A stretch of DNA of 55,898 nt from Rhizobiales bacterium Ga0077537 (GCA_001464955.1 LNEM01000020.1:1-55898); one strand, 5' to 3'; positions 16,657-26,403 are shown, counted from the first letter of the stretch. Program-made: numbers and translations. The notes: generated from the letters alone by a model not told the origin.

Positions 16657-19023
16657 TCAGGAGCCCGCCTTGGCCCGCGCTGCTTCGAGAACCCGGATGC
16701 TGCCATCCGAAGCGCCCGCCGCGACCCGGCGGCCGTCCGGCGTCAGCCCGAGCGCGGTGAGAGAGCCACTGGCCCCCTGAAGCGTCCGGAGAAGCTTCCG
16801 CGTCTTGGCGTCCCACACGCGAACACTGCCGTCGACCGCCCCGGTGGCGAACACGGCCCCGCCCGCGGCAAAGCTGAGGTTCGACAATCCGCCCTCGTGG
16901 GCCTTCAGGCGCCAGCGCAGCCGATTGCTGTAGGTCGACCAGAGACGCACGCTGCCATCGGCTCCCGCCGCGGCGAGCGAACGCCCGGCCGGGTCGAACG
17001 TCAGGGCGGCGACGGCCTCACCGAGGCCCCGATAGGTGCGCACGAGGTCCCCGTCGCCCGCCCGCCAGAGCTTGACCGTCGCGTCTGCATCGCCCGAGGC
17101 GACGAATGGCCCCCGCGCTCCATAGGCGACCGTGCGCACGACGCCATCGTGGCCTTCGAGCAGATGCTCCGGCGTTCGCGGCTTGGACGCATCCCAGAGC
17201 GCGACGACGCGGTCCTGGCCCGCAGCCGCCACGCGGTCGCCGGAGCCCGCGAAGACGACGGCCGTGATGGGCGCGTCGCTGTGCTTGAAAGAGGCGCGCT
17301 TCGATCCGCTTTCGGTATCCCAGAGCGCCACCGTGCCGTCGCCGTGCCCCGTGACCACCCGCTCGCCGCTGGCGGCGAATGCGGTGGCAGGCCCGGCGTC
17401 GAGTTCGATCGTGCGCAGGAGTTGCCCCCCGGGCACCGCCCAGACCCGCACCGTGCCGTCCGCGGATGCGCTCACCATCTGTTGCCCATCGCGCTGGAAC
17501 GCGAGACCGCTGATGACGCCACGGTGGCCCTTCATGACGGCGAGGGGCACGTCGGCATTGATTTGCCCCGTCAGGATGCCGCCGCCCTCGCGCCTAATCG
17601 TCGGAAGCTGATCCTGAAGCGTGACGACGCCGGCAGCGACGACAATGCCGACCACCAGCTTGGCCACGAGCGCTCGCGCGCTGCCGAAGAGCGGCGTCCT
17701 GCGGATCGCTCGCGGAGACGCCTTCCGCGCTCCGGGGGGAGGTGACGGGGGTGCCGCAACCACGGGCTCGGCCGATACCTGTGCCGCAATGCGTTTCGGC
17801 GCGGCCGGGGCAGCCTTGGCCCGCTCGGCAACGTCCGGAGCAGGCTTTGCTGCGACCGCCGCCTTGCGGCTCGCCTTTTCCACCTTGATCGGCTCAGCGG
17901 GAGGCGCGGCGGCCGCCCGGCGCCAGCCATCGAGAAACGCAGCCGCGAGACCTCCGCGCGGAGGACGAGGCGGCAACTCGGCGGCCTTGGGTGATGGCTG
18001 ATCGGTGGGAGTCCGACCGGGTTGAGGCGCGGCATCCACCCTGGGCTCCACGCCCGAGGCGGCGGCTGCGGGCTCGAGCACGCGCTCGGCCGCGGGCTTC
18101 GCGGCAGCCTTGTCCTTCGCGCCCGTCCGCTTCTCCGGCTTCTGCGGTGCCGGAGCGAAAAGCTCGGCCCGCCACTCGGCGACCGACTTCGGCCGCTCTC
18201 CGACGTCGAGCTTGAGCGCCCTCCCGATCGCCGCCAGAAACCCGGGTCGGTAGGACGACAGCGCCGCGTCGGCCGGTGGAATGAGCTCGTCAGCGACGAG
18301 TCGCGACGGCGAATCGGGCGGCCGCCGCCCCGTGACGGCCTCGTAGAGCGTCGCCCCGAGCGAGTAGATGTCGGTCCACGGCCCCTGCTGTCGGCTCGTC
18401 GTTGCGTACTGCTCGAACGGGCTGTAGCCGGGTTTGACGAGCGCCGAGATCGTCTTCGAATGCTTCGCGATGTCGCCGCGCGCCGAGCCGAAGTCGATCA
18501 GCACCGGTTCGCCGTCGCGCCGGATCATGATGTTGTCGGGCGCGATGTCGCGATGCAGGTAGTCGGCGGCATGTACGGTCTCGAGCGCGCCGAGCAGTGG
18601 ATCGAGGATCCGGTCCATCTCGGGCTGCCGGGGCGCGCGTCCGAGGTTACGCAGCCAGCCCTTGAGGCTCGTGCCGTCCTCGTAGTGGAGCACGATGTAG
18701 CCGGTGTTGCGGGCGAGGAAGTAGCGATAGACCCGGACGATGTTCGGGTGCGTGAAGCGCGCCAGCGTCTGCGCCTCCGCGAGAAACCTGTCGAGGCCCC
18801 AGGAATAATCGCCCTCGCTGTCCCGCGAGCGCGGCACGACGTCTTCGGCGGCGTCGCGGGCCGCGAAGTCGATGGGGAAATACTCCTTGATGGTGACGAG
18901 CCGCGCGAGCGGGATTTCCTCCGCCAGATACGTGATGCCGAAGCCACCGGCCCCGAGCACCTTCTCGATGCGGTAGTCGTCGGCGAGGATGGTCCCCGGC
19001 CGGAGCGCGACCAGGTCGCTCAT
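16657..19023 (-). CDS. transmembrane serine/threonine protein kinase with seven WD40 repeats
   Basis: A 788-residue protein. The kinase domain covers about 17-290: LGAGGFGITY, K46, HRDIAPDN (157-164) and DFG (177-179), the same subtype as the kinase at 9546. An Ala/Pro/Lys-rich linker leads to one membrane helix at about 452-470. The C-terminal part (about 498-788) has seven WD40-type repeats, each with a GDGTVRLW-like end, so it can close one seven-bladed propeller outside the cytoplasm. The start at 19023 has GGGGG six bases upstream. It diverges from genes for two FHA proteins and a PP2C phosphatase, which makes those its likely readers and eraser. Confidence 0.92.
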   Translation of the reverse strand: MSDLVALRPGTILADDYRIEKVLGAGGFGITYLAEEIPLARLVTIKEYFPIDFAARDAAEDVVPRSRDSEGDYSWGLDRFLAEAQTLARFTHPNIVRVYRYFLARNTGYIVLHYEDGTSLKGWLRNLGRAPRQPEMDRILDPLLGALETVHAADYLHRDIAPDNIMIRRDGEPVLIDFGSARGDIAKHSKTISALVKPGYSPFEQYATTSRQQGPWTDIYSLGATLYEAVTGRRPPDSPSRLVADELIPPADAALSSYRPGFLAAIGRALKLDVGERPKSVAEWRAELFAPAPQKPEKRTGAKDKAAAKPAAERVLEPAAAASGVEPRVDAAPQPGRTPTDQPSPKAAELPPRPPRGGLAAAFLDGWRRAAAAPPAEPIKVEKASRKAAVAAKPAPDVAERAKAAPAAPKRIAAQVSAEPVVAAPPSPPPGARKASPRAIRRTPLFGSARALVAKLVVGIVVAAGVVTLQDQLPTIRREGGGILTGQINADVPLAVMKGHRGVISGLAFQRDGQQMVSASADGTVRVWAVPGGQLLRTIELDAGPATAFAASGERVVTGHGDGTVALWDTESGSKRASFKHSDAPITAVVFAGSGDRVAAAGQDRVVALWDASKPRTPEHLLEGHDGVVRTVAYGARGPFVASGDADATVKLWRAGDGDLVRTYRGLGEAVAALTFDPAGRSLAAAGADGSVRLWSTYSNRLRWRLKAHEGGLSNLSFAAGGAVFATGAVDGSVRVWDAKTRKLLRTLQGASGSLTALGLTPDGRRVAAGASDGSIRVLEAARAKAGS

Positions 19024-19358
19024 GGCGGCCCCCATGAGGATCGGTTCGGGCGGCGCCATGCCATCACGGCTCTGGCCGGCCTTGTGTCCAGATCCACGTC
19101 GCTCTCCCCGCTCGCCGTCGTGCTTCCGGTCACCCGGTTCACGCTTCGCCAATGCACCACCGGGAATGCCGACGAGTCGCCGACGATGCAAGCCACCCCG
19201 CGACGATATCTGGCGAATAATATGGCGAAAGCATGAGGCCTCCGGTGCGCGACGCGTCGGGCGGGCGCGCGCGTGTCCTGTACACCAGCCCGCAGCGCCC
19301 CGATCGGGCCATGTTCTGGCCGTCATCGCGAGGCACTTCTCCTCGCAAAGGAGACAGC
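19024..19358. promoter_or_regulatory. divergent intergenic region, WD40 kinase / FHA protein
   Basis: This 335-base gap separates divergent gene starts and must contain promoters for both. Around 19200-19235 there is an AT-rich patch containing AATAATATGG, a candidate -10 region for the FHA side. No strong inverted repeat or riboswitch was seen. The FHA frame remains open back to 19233, but the strong AAAGGAGA at 19347-19354 marks ATG 19359 as the start. Confidence 0.4.
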
Positions 19359-20063
19359 ATGCCGATTCGACCGGTGGCCCTGCGCGGGCGGTGGATGGCA
19401 GATCGAACCGTCGTCCCGAAGGCGATCGGCGCGGCGGCGCTTGTTGTTGCGTCCTGTGCTACGGCCCAAAGCGCGTCCAGGGGCGTGACGACGACCGATC
19501 TTGCCGACCTCGGCCGCAGAACGGTCGACGAGATCTGGCGCCTGTGCGAACTCCTGTTGTCGGGTCTTCATCAGCAGCCCGCCGCGCGCCTTGCCGTGTC
19601 CGTGGCGCTCGCGGTGCCGATCCTCGCGGCGGCAGGGGCGCTCGGCCGTCTGCCGGCGCGGTTGCGCGCTCGTCGCGAACTGGCGCGCGTCCAGGTGCAG
19701 GAGCCATTGACGGCTGGTCGCTCAGCCGGCCCGCACAGCGCCTGGATCGAAGTCGAGGCCTCGTCGATGCCGCCCGTGCGCCTCGGCGAACTCATTCGGC
19801 TCGGCCACGCCGAGGATTGCGACGTGGCGCTTCCTGGTGCCTCCATCACCGGCACCCATGCCGTCATTCAGCGCACCGAGGATCGCGAGTTCCACATTTT
19901 CGACGTCAGCGCGGGTGAAGGACCGGGGGTAGCGGTGAATGGCGAGCGCCTCGCGCACGGCCGGCTGCGCAACGGCGACCTGATCGAGATCGGCGCGTCA
20001 CGGGTGGTGTTCCGGGAGGGCCGGGACGGCGCGCACGCAGGCGGGACGGGATGCCTTGTCTGA
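19359..20063 (+). CDS. membrane-associated FHA-domain protein
   Basis: A 234-residue protein with a hydrophobic N-terminal segment that looks like a signal peptide or anchor, followed by a second hydrophobic helix (AVSVALAVPILAAAGAL, about 84-100). The C-terminal FHA domain (about 145-226) binds phosphothreonine: it has IRLGHAEDCDVALPG, SITGTHAVIQ, FDVS and a late GVAVNGERL/GDLIEIG sequence. The usual G-R-S strand motif is RLGHAE here. First of three plus-strand signalling genes; followed after 68 bases by another FHA gene and then PP2C. It likely reads phosphorylation by the divergent WD40 kinase. Confidence 0.85.
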   Translation: MPIRPVALRGRWMADRTVVPKAIGAAALVVASCATAQSASRGVTTTDLADLGRRTVDEIWRLCELLLSGLHQQPAARLAVSVALAVPILAAAGALGRLPARLRARRELARVQVQEPLTAGRSAGPHSAWIEVEASSMPPVRLGELIRLGHAEDCDVALPGASITGTHAVIQRTEDREFHIFDVSAGEGPGVAVNGERLAHGRLRNGDLIEIGASRVVFREGRDGAHAGGTGCLV

Positions 20064-20070
20064 TGGCCAG

Positions 20071-20085
20071 CGCCCGTCACGGGCG
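20071..20085 (+). other. short palindrome between the two FHA genes
   Basis: CGCCCGT and ACGGGCG flank a single C, an almost perfect 15-base palindrome that could fold as a five-pair stem with a five-base loop. There is no run of T after it, so it is a weak terminator or attenuator candidate, or an operator. Its role is unknown. Confidence 0.3.
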
Positions 20086-20131
20086 TCGGTGGGATGTTCG
20101 TTGAAGCAGAGCTAGATCCAGGGAGAGCGAC

Positions 20132-20863
20132 ATGTCGGGGAATGCGGGGGACGGCGCGGCGGCCGAGGGACGCATGGTGGGATCGTTGCGGGACGCGCTT
20201 GCGGCTGCGGCGCGCAGCGAAGGGGCTCCGGCCTTGAGCGCGGGCCGTGAGCTGAAGGCGCTGCCGCAGCCTCCCGCGCCGAACGTGGTGGTGCCACCGG
20301 CGGCGACCGACAAGCGCGCTGGCGTACCGAGCGCGGCCGAGGCGGCCCAGGAGGCCCGCGCGCCGGCACCCGCCGAGATCGCCGACGCGCCGCAGACCCG
20401 AGTCGCCCGCCAGCCCGCGGCCCGCACCTCGAGCGCGACCGTAGCCCGCACGCAGCTCGTCCGTGGCCGCAGCGCCGTAAAGAGGAATGATTTCCACCAG
20501 GATCCGGTGGTCGGCTGGCTGGTCGTGATCGGCGGCGCGGGTCTCGGTGCCTTCCGCCCGATCTATGAGGGCAACAATACCCTCGGCCGCTCGTCGGCCC
20601 AGCGAATCCCGATCGACTTCGGCGACGAGGCCATCTCCAGCGAGGAGCAGGCGTATATCCGTTATGATTCGGTTGACCGTCGCTTCCTGCTCGTGCCCAA
20701 TCTGGCGAAGACGAACATCGTTGCCGTGAACGACACCAAGCCGACGTCGGCGGTGGAGCTGGCAGCGATGGACGTGATCACCATGGGGCATACCCAGCTC
20801 GTTTTCGTTCCGTTCTGCGGACAGGAGTTCGACTGGGGCGAGCTCACCGAGATGAAGGGCTGA
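20132..20863 (+). CDS. FHA-domain protein with Ala/Pro-rich N-terminus
   Basis: A 243-residue cytoplasmic protein. The first about 115 residues are low-complexity, rich in Ala, Pro and Arg. The FHA domain follows at about 125-235, with the phosphothreonine-binding GNNTLGRSSAQRIPIDFGD, ISSEEQAYIRYD and later VNDTKPTSAVEL. It ends right at the next gene: stop and PP2C start share one base, so they are translationally coupled. It probably recruits the phosphatase or another partner to phosphorylated targets. Confidence 0.86.
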   Translation: MSGNAGDGAAAEGRMVGSLRDALAAAARSEGAPALSAGRELKALPQPPAPNVVVPPAATDKRAGVPSAAEAAQEARAPAPAEIADAPQTRVARQPAARTSSATVARTQLVRGRSAVKRNDFHQDPVVGWLVVIGGAGLGAFRPIYEGNNTLGRSSAQRIPIDFGDEAISSEEQAYIRYDSVDRRFLLVPNLAKTNIVAVNDTKPTSAVELAAMDVITMGHTQLVFVPFCGQEFDWGELTEMKG

Positions 20864-21651
20864 TGTTGACACTGCGCCACGCCAGTCGCGCCAGTCAGGG
20901 AGCGCGGGCCTATCAGGAGGATTCGTCCGCGGTTTGGCCGGGCCAGGGACCTTTGGTTCCTGTGACCGCCGCGGACGTTCCGGCGGGCACGTCGCTCGTG
21001 GCCGTTCTGGCTGACGGCATGGGTGGCCATACGGGTGGCCAACTCGCCTCGTCGACGATCTGCAAGGCGTTCCTCGAGCACTTCGTCGCGGCCGACGGTG
21101 ACGCGCTGGCGCGACTCGGGCCTTCGCTTCTGGCGGCCAACACCGCGATCGAGGCGAAGGTGCGCTCCAATCCGGGCCTCTCGGGCATGGGCGCGACACT
21201 CGTCGGCGTTGCTGTGGGGGACGCGGGACTGAGCTGGATCAGCGTCGGCGACAGCCCCATGTACCTGCACCGCGACGGCGAACTCGTGCAGCTCAACGAG
21301 GACCACTCACTGGCCCCGGTCATCGATCGAATGGTCGAGCAAGGCAAGCTCTCGTCGGAGCAGGCGAAGGCCGATCCCCGCCGCCACTATCTTCGCTCCG
21401 CCGTCACCGGCGACGAGATCGAGATGGTGGATGCGCCGCGCCGGCCGCTGCAACTCGTACCCGGCGATATCGTCCTGATCGCCAGCGACGGCATCCACAC
21501 GCTGCCGCACGACGACATCTGCGCGATGATCACCGGACAGGCGCGCCACGGCCCTGCGGCCGTGGCCGACGCACTGGTGGCGACGGTCGATGCACGCGGC
21601 GAGCCACACCAGGACAACACCACGGTCATCGTGATCGAGGTCGGCGGCTGA
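20863..21651 (+). CDS. PP2C-family serine/threonine protein phosphatase
   Basis: A 262-residue PPM-type phosphatase that needs two metals. The metal-binding residues are visible: ARAYQEDSSAVW, VAVLADGMGGHTGG, LIASDGIHTLP and HQDNTTVIVIEV. SWISVGDSPMYLHRDGEL is also typical. No transmembrane helix, so it works in the cytoplasm. It follows the second FHA gene with a one-base overlap (TGATG) and presumably reverses the kinase's action, together forming a kinase-reader-eraser set. Confidence 0.92.
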   Translation: MLTLRHASRASQGARAYQEDSSAVWPGQGPLVPVTAADVPAGTSLVAVLADGMGGHTGGQLASSTICKAFLEHFVAADGDALARLGPSLLAANTAIEAKVRSNPGLSGMGATLVGVAVGDAGLSWISVGDSPMYLHRDGELVQLNEDHSLAPVIDRMVEQGKLSSEQAKADPRRHYLRSAVTGDEIEMVDAPRRPLQLVPGDIVLIASDGIHTLPHDDICAMITGQARHGPAAVADALVATVDARGEPHQDNTTVIVIEVGG

Positions 21652-21724
21652 CGCACGGAGCCGGATGATCCGCCCGCGCGGCTGGACCGTTGCATCCCGG
21701 TTAGCCGTCAGCCGGGGCCGCGCC

Positions 21725-22129
21725 GTGATCACAGTCACTCCCATCTATGCGGGCCTTCTGGCGCTGCTCTTCGTCGTTCTGAGTATCCGCGTGATCGGCA
21801 CGCGCCGCTCGGCGGGCGTCGCGCTCGGCGATGGCGGCGACCGCATGCTTCTGCGTCGGCAGCGCGTCCATGCCAACTTCACCGAGTACGTGCCGCTGGC
21901 ACTCGTGCTTCTGGTCATCGCGGAACTGCAGGGCGCGCCGTTGCTCCTGCTGCACGGGCTGGGCGTCGCCCTTCTGACGGGACGCCTCGTCCATGCCTAC
22001 GGCGTCTCCCAGGACCCCGAGCGCATGGCACTCCGCGTCACGGGCATGGCGATCACGTTCACGGTCTTGATCGCGAGCGCCGTCTTCAACCTCGGCGGCG
22101 TCGCGTTGATGGCCGCGTTGTCGCGCTAG
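21725..22129 (+). CDS. MAPEG-family membrane protein
   Basis: A 134-residue four-helix membrane protein of the MAPEG family. Visible landmarks are RRQRVHANFTEYVPLALVLL in the second helix region, HGLGVALLTGRLVHAYG and a C-terminal helix with FTVLIASAVFNL. Family members include glutathione transferase-like enzymes, but many bacterial ones are uncharacterised. A GTG at 21725 gives the typical start; an in-frame ATG at 21665 would add 20 residues. The stop overlaps that of the convergent YeeE-type gene by 4 bases. Confidence 0.8.
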   Translation: MITVTPIYAGLLALLFVVLSIRVIGTRRSAGVALGDGGDRMLLRRQRVHANFTEYVPLALVLLVIAELQGAPLLLLHGLGVALLTGRLVHAYGVSQDPERMALRVTGMAITFTVLIASAVFNLGGVALMAALSR

Positions 22130-23223
22130 GCCACAGGGGCGAACGAACCGTCGCGTCGGGCGGTCGTGGCCTCGCTCGGCGGTCGGTCCACGAGCCTGTC
22201 CGTCACGGCCGCGCCGCCCCACATCGCGACGAGCGCCACCCACGCCGTCGTCGCGAGCACCGCACCTCCGGCGACGCCCGCGCCCACCGCGCAGCCGCCT
22301 GCCAGCATGCTGCCGAAGCCCATCAGCACGGCCCCGCCGATATAACGGACCATGCTCGCGCCGCCGTCGTAGCCCTGCAGCACGATTTCGCGCGCGACGA
22401 CCGCGGCGAGCAGCGCGCCGAGGAACACACCCGGAATGAGCCCGACGTCGAAACCGAGCGGGATCGATGGCGTGTTGATCAGCGCCATCAGCGTATCGGC
22501 GGATGGTCCGGTGAAGCTGACGCTCTTCACCGAGACGGGGTCGAACGCGACCTGCGAGATGCCATAGGTCAGCCCCCAGGCCGCCGCGACGCAAAGCCCG
22601 ACGCCAGCCGCAGCGATCGCGCGGCAGGCGCCGGTCGTGTGCCGCCACGCGAGCCATACGCCCGGGATGAACCAGGCGAGGCCGAGCGCGATCCCGGCGA
22701 CCGTCCCGCCACCGAGCGGAGAAAGTAGTGTGCGCTGCGCTCCACCGTCGATCATCCAGAGGCTGGCGATCCATTCCCGGAGCGGCGAGAGCGCGCCCCG
22801 GTACGAGGCCTGCGCCACCAGTGTCACGACGAGGCCCGTGACGAGCGCCCTGAGGTTGCCCGTGGCCGAGAGAACGAGGAGCCGGCTCGCGCATCCCCGC
22901 GCCAGAACCATGCCGGCCCCGAACATGAGGCCTCCGGCAATCGCACCCGAGAGCGACCCCGGCGCGGCGATCTGGCGTGCGGTCGAGACGTCGAGCAGGC
23001 CGAGCGCGACGAGGAGTTGCGTGCCGGTCAATGCCGCGCCGAACGCGACGAGCCACAGCGCCAGCTTCGGGCCCATCTCACCGCGGGCGACCTCCACCGT
23101 GGCGGCCCGGAGGCAGAAGCGGCTCTGCTGTGCGAGCGCCCCGAAGGCGAGCCCCACGACGAGGCCGGCCAACGCCAGGGTTGGTCCCTCTCCGATCTGC
23201 TCGACGAGCCCACTGAGCGTCAC
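22126..23223 (-). CDS. YeeE/YedE-family thiosulfate/sulfur transport permease
   Basis: A 365-residue polytopic membrane protein, probably nine or ten helices. It has the conserved cysteine motifs of this family: QSRFCLR near the start, LARGCASR in the middle and AGGCAVGAG near the C-terminus; these carry the sulfur-bearing substrate through the E. coli and thermophile YeeE thiosulfate transporters. It contains the internal two-fold repeat expected. No YeeD or SirA-like gene is adjacent, so the partner is not seen. The start at 23223 gives a normal N-terminus. Confidence 0.88.
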   Translation of the reverse strand: MTLSGLVEQIGEGPTLALAGLVVGLAFGALAQQSRFCLRAATVEVARGEMGPKLALWLVAFGAALTGTQLLVALGLLDVSTARQIAAPGSLSGAIAGGLMFGAGMVLARGCASRLLVLSATGNLRALVTGLVVTLVAQASYRGALSPLREWIASLWMIDGGAQRTLLSPLGGGTVAGIALGLAWFIPGVWLAWRHTTGACRAIAAAGVGLCVAAAWGLTYGISQVAFDPVSVKSVSFTGPSADTLMALINTPSIPLGFDVGLIPGVFLGALLAAVVAREIVLQGYDGGASMVRYIGGAVLMGFGSMLAGGCAVGAGVAGGAVLATTAWVALVAMWGGAAVTDRLVDRPPSEATTARRDGSFAPVA

Positions 23224-23350
23224 GTCCGGTCTCCACGTGGCGGTAATGCCCGGTCAGGGCAAGCCGATGTGGCGGTCATGTATCGCACGTCGTCGGACCA
23301 CCGATTGATCTGGCCCAAACCGACCCGTGCGTGGTCCTCGCGCGGCCGCC

Positions 23351-24895
23351 TCAGATGCGCCGCCCCTCGGCCGCCCAGTAGGGCTCGCGAAGACGTCGCT
23401 TGAAGATCTTGCCCGAGTCCTCGCGTGGCAGTCCGTGCCGGATCTCGATGCGACGCGGCACCTTGTAGCCGGCCAGATGCTGCGCCAGATGACGCCGGAC
23501 GGCCTCGGGATCGACATCGCGGCCCTCCTGCGGCTCGACCAGCATGAGCAGCGCCTCTCCGAACTCCGCGTCCGGAATGCCGAACACCGCGCAGTCCTTG
23601 ACGCCCTCGAGCCCGATGGTCACCGCCTCGATCTCGGCCGGGTAGATGTTGACGCCGCCCGAGATCACCATGTCTCGCTTGCGGTCCGAGAGATAGAGAT
23701 AGCCGTCGGCGTCGAGATAGCCCATGTCGCCGCACGTGATCAGGCCGTCGCGCTCGATCTCGGCCCGCTTCTCGGGAAGCTTGTGATAGGTGAATTAGGG
23801 ATAGAAGCTGAGCCGCGAATAGACCTCCCCGATCTCGCCGGCGGGCAGCTCTCGTCCGTCCTCGCCGAGGATGCGGATCGTGGCTCCCGGCGCCGCCCGC
23901 CCGACCGAGCCCGGCCGCCGGAGCCAGTCCTCGGCCGTGATGATGGTCACCGCGCCCGCTTCCGTCGCTCCGTAGAACTCGTGCACCACCGGTCCCCACC
24001 AGTCGATCATGGCGCGCTTGATGTCGGGCGGGCAGGGCGCAGCCGCGTGCATCACGAAGCGCAGCGAAGACACGTCGTACCTGGCGCGCACGGCCTCCGG
24101 CAGCTTGAGCAGCCGCACGAACATGACGGGCACCATCAGCACCGTCGTGATCCGGTATCGCTCGATTGCCCCGAGGAATGCTTCCGCATCGAACCGCGGC
24201 AGCAGCACGAGAAGATCGGCCACCCGTGCGCCCCTCAGCGCGAACGAGTTCGGCGCCGCGTGATAGAGCGGACCCGGAACCATCGCCCGGACACCCGGCT
24301 CGAGGCCGTTGACCAGCCGGCGCTGGGCATCGAGCCCTTGCTGCTGCTCGGGCGTCGGTGGCGAGCGCCTGACGCCCTTGGGGTGGCCGGTCGTGCCGGA
24401 CGTGTAGATCATGCTGAGCGTCTGCGGCACGGGTGGACCGGAATAGGGCTCGGCCGCCGCGACGAGGCTGTCCCAGTCCGGCGCGCCGGCAGCGGTCGCC
24501 GCCGGTTCGGTCATCCCATAGGCCTCGCGCACTTCCGGCGGCACTGAGACGGCGATCACCCGCGCCGCCTCCGGGATGCGCCCGCCGAGCGCGGCGAGAA
24601 GGTCGGCATGCCCGACCACGACGGTCGCGTCGCAGTCCCGGAGCACATAGGCGATCTCTTCCGGGTGGAAATGCCAATTGACCGGCACGGCGTAGGCGCC
24701 GATGCGCTGGGCCGCGAGCGAGGCTTCGAGAAATGCGAGATCGTTGCGCATGACGATCGCGACCGAGAGCCCCGGTCTGGCCCCGTGCGCTGCCAGCACC
24801 GTGGCGGCCCGCGACACCCTGTCCTCGAACGCCGCCTTGGACACGAGCCGCTCGCCGCTCGCGAGACCGGAGACCGTCGGAGGCGCTGCAGTCAT
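23351..24895 (-). pseudogene. acyl-CoA ligase (AMP-binding) interrupted by an in-frame TAA
   Basis: Two open parts lie in one frame: residues 1-366 and 368-514, separated only by a TAA at 23795-23797. Before it come the P-loop YTSGTTGHPKGV, YGATEAGAV and EVYSRLSFYP; after it FTYHKLPEKRAEIERDGLITCGDMGYLD, LSDRKRDMVISGGVNIYPAEIE and the catalytic lysine in DSGKIF. All core motifs of a bacterial acyl-CoA synthetase are present, so one base change (for example GAA, CAA or AAA to TAA) broke a full-length gene. Start at 24895 (MTAAPPT) gives the family N-terminus. It could also be a sequencing error. The stop separates the C-terminal domain, so a truncated product would be inactive. Confidence 0.85.
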
Positions 24896-25064
24896 GGCCG
24901 TTTGCTCCCGGGTGACGTTTTGCCCGACGCTCCCACGGGCCTCCATTCTCGACAAGGCGGCGACGCTCGCTTGTCCCGCGGGACCGGGACGTGATTAGCT
25001 TGCACGCGAGAAGCCGGTCCCGAGCGCACGACGCACGGGGAGCGACCACGACGGAGCATTGCCG

Positions 25065-26387
25065 ATGATTGCCGACGCTCAGGGGAATGCGCTGTCGGGC
25101 GCGACCGCCGACGGAGCCCGCCACCTGGACGAGGCCACGCGCGCCTTCGCACTCGCCTACGGTGACGCGCTCGCGCATCTGGCCGACGCCCGCGCCGCGG
25201 CGCCCGCCATGGCCATGGGTCACATTGTCTCCGCGTGGATCATGGCGCTGGCCAACGACAGCATGTTGGTCGCCAAGGCCGATCCGTTCATTGCCGCCGC
25301 GGCGGCACTGCCCACCAACGGCCGTGAAAAGGCGCATCTGGCGGCGCTGCGCCATGCCGTCGCCGGCCATCGTGCCTCGGCCATCGCCATCCTCGACCGC
25401 CACCTGATGGAAACCCCGCGCGATCTGATCGGGCACTACTCGGCCCTGTTGCTCGATGCGTTCCAGGGCCGGTTCCATTGCGTCCGCGACCGCTCCGCGC
25501 GCGCTCTGCCGGCCTGGCCGCACGATCTGCCGAGCTACGGGATCATGCTGGCGTTTTACGGCTTCGGCCTCGAGGAGGCCGGCAATTACGAGCGCTCCGA
25601 GGCGGTCGGTCGGGCCGCAGCCGAACTCGAGCCGCACGGCTACTGGCCCCACCACGCCGTCTCCCACGTCCTGGAGATGACCGGCCGCCCCGCCGACGGC
25701 CTCAAGTGGATGGACGAGCGAAAGCCGCTCTGGGCGGCTGAGAAGAATGCCAACCGTACGCACATCTGGTGGCACAAGGCGCTATTCCACGTCGAACTCG
25801 GCGACTACGCCGAGGCGATGGCGATCTACGATGGCCCCGTGGTGTCGACGCAGCGCCCGGTCGGGATCAGCCTGACCAATGCGACGGCGCTCCTCTGGCG
25901 CCTCGAGATGCTGGGCTTCGACGCCGGCGACCGCTGGGAGCAACTGGCGCCGCTCTGGGAGGGGCACGCCGACGGCCGCCTGTGCATGTTCGCCGACATC
26001 CACGCCGCCATGACGGCGTTGCGTGCCGGACGCGGCGCCGAACTCGACCGCATCGTCGCGGGCATGCGCCAGAGTGCGGCCGCGGGAACCGAGGTGTCAC
26101 ACGCCTATGCGGCGGTCGGGCTTCCCGTTGTCGCGGGGATGGCCGCGTTCCAGGATGGCCGCTACGCCGACGCCGTCGAGAGCCTGCTCGCCGCGCGCCG
26201 CGATCTCGTCGTCATGGGTGGGTCTCACGCCCAGCGGGATCTCGTCGAATGGACGCTGACCGAGGCCGCCATCCGCGCCGGCAACCGTGACGTGGCGGTC
26301 GCCCTCGCCAACGAGCGCATCGCACTCCGCCCCGAAAGCGCACCCAACCTGCGCTTCCTCGACAACGCCCGGGCGCTCTCCGCCTGA
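25065..26387 (+). CDS. TPR-repeat protein (TTC38-like)
   Basis: A 440-residue soluble protein made of helical repeats. The pattern AREKAHLAALRHAVAGH, HYSALLLDAFQGR, YGFGLEEAGNYERSEAVGRAAAELEP, HAVSHVLEMTGRPADGLKWM and WWHKALFHVELGDYAEAMAIYD matches the tetratricopeptide repeat 38 family, of unknown biochemical role. The ATG at 25065 follows a GGAG; a TTG lies two codons earlier. It diverges from the broken acyl-CoA ligase gene and converges on xdhC. Confidence 0.82.
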   Translation: MIADAQGNALSGATADGARHLDEATRAFALAYGDALAHLADARAAAPAMAMGHIVSAWIMALANDSMLVAKADPFIAAAAALPTNGREKAHLAALRHAVAGHRASAIAILDRHLMETPRDLIGHYSALLLDAFQGRFHCVRDRSARALPAWPHDLPSYGIMLAFYGFGLEEAGNYERSEAVGRAAAELEPHGYWPHHAVSHVLEMTGRPADGLKWMDERKPLWAAEKNANRTHIWWHKALFHVELGDYAEAMAIYDGPVVSTQRPVGISLTNATALLWRLEMLGFDAGDRWEQLAPLWEGHADGRLCMFADIHAAMTALRAGRGAELDRIVAGMRQSAAAGTEVSHAYAAVGLPVVAGMAAFQDGRYADAVESLLAARRDLVVMGGSHAQRDLVEWTLTEAAIRAGNRDVAVALANERIALRPESAPNLRFLDNARALSA

Positions 26388-26403
26388 CGCCCGGCCGCCG
26401 CCG

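Noticed and set aside
16657-21651. Type VI secretion cluster
   Set aside because: The kinase, FHA and PP2C genes could suggest this, but no TssB/C, VgrG, ClpV or TssM-type gene is in the window.
23220-25775. Minus-strand open frame of 851 codons overlapping the acyl-CoA ligase gene
   Set aside because: It is a shifted frame of the same gene, rich in Arg and Gly, with none of the family motifs.
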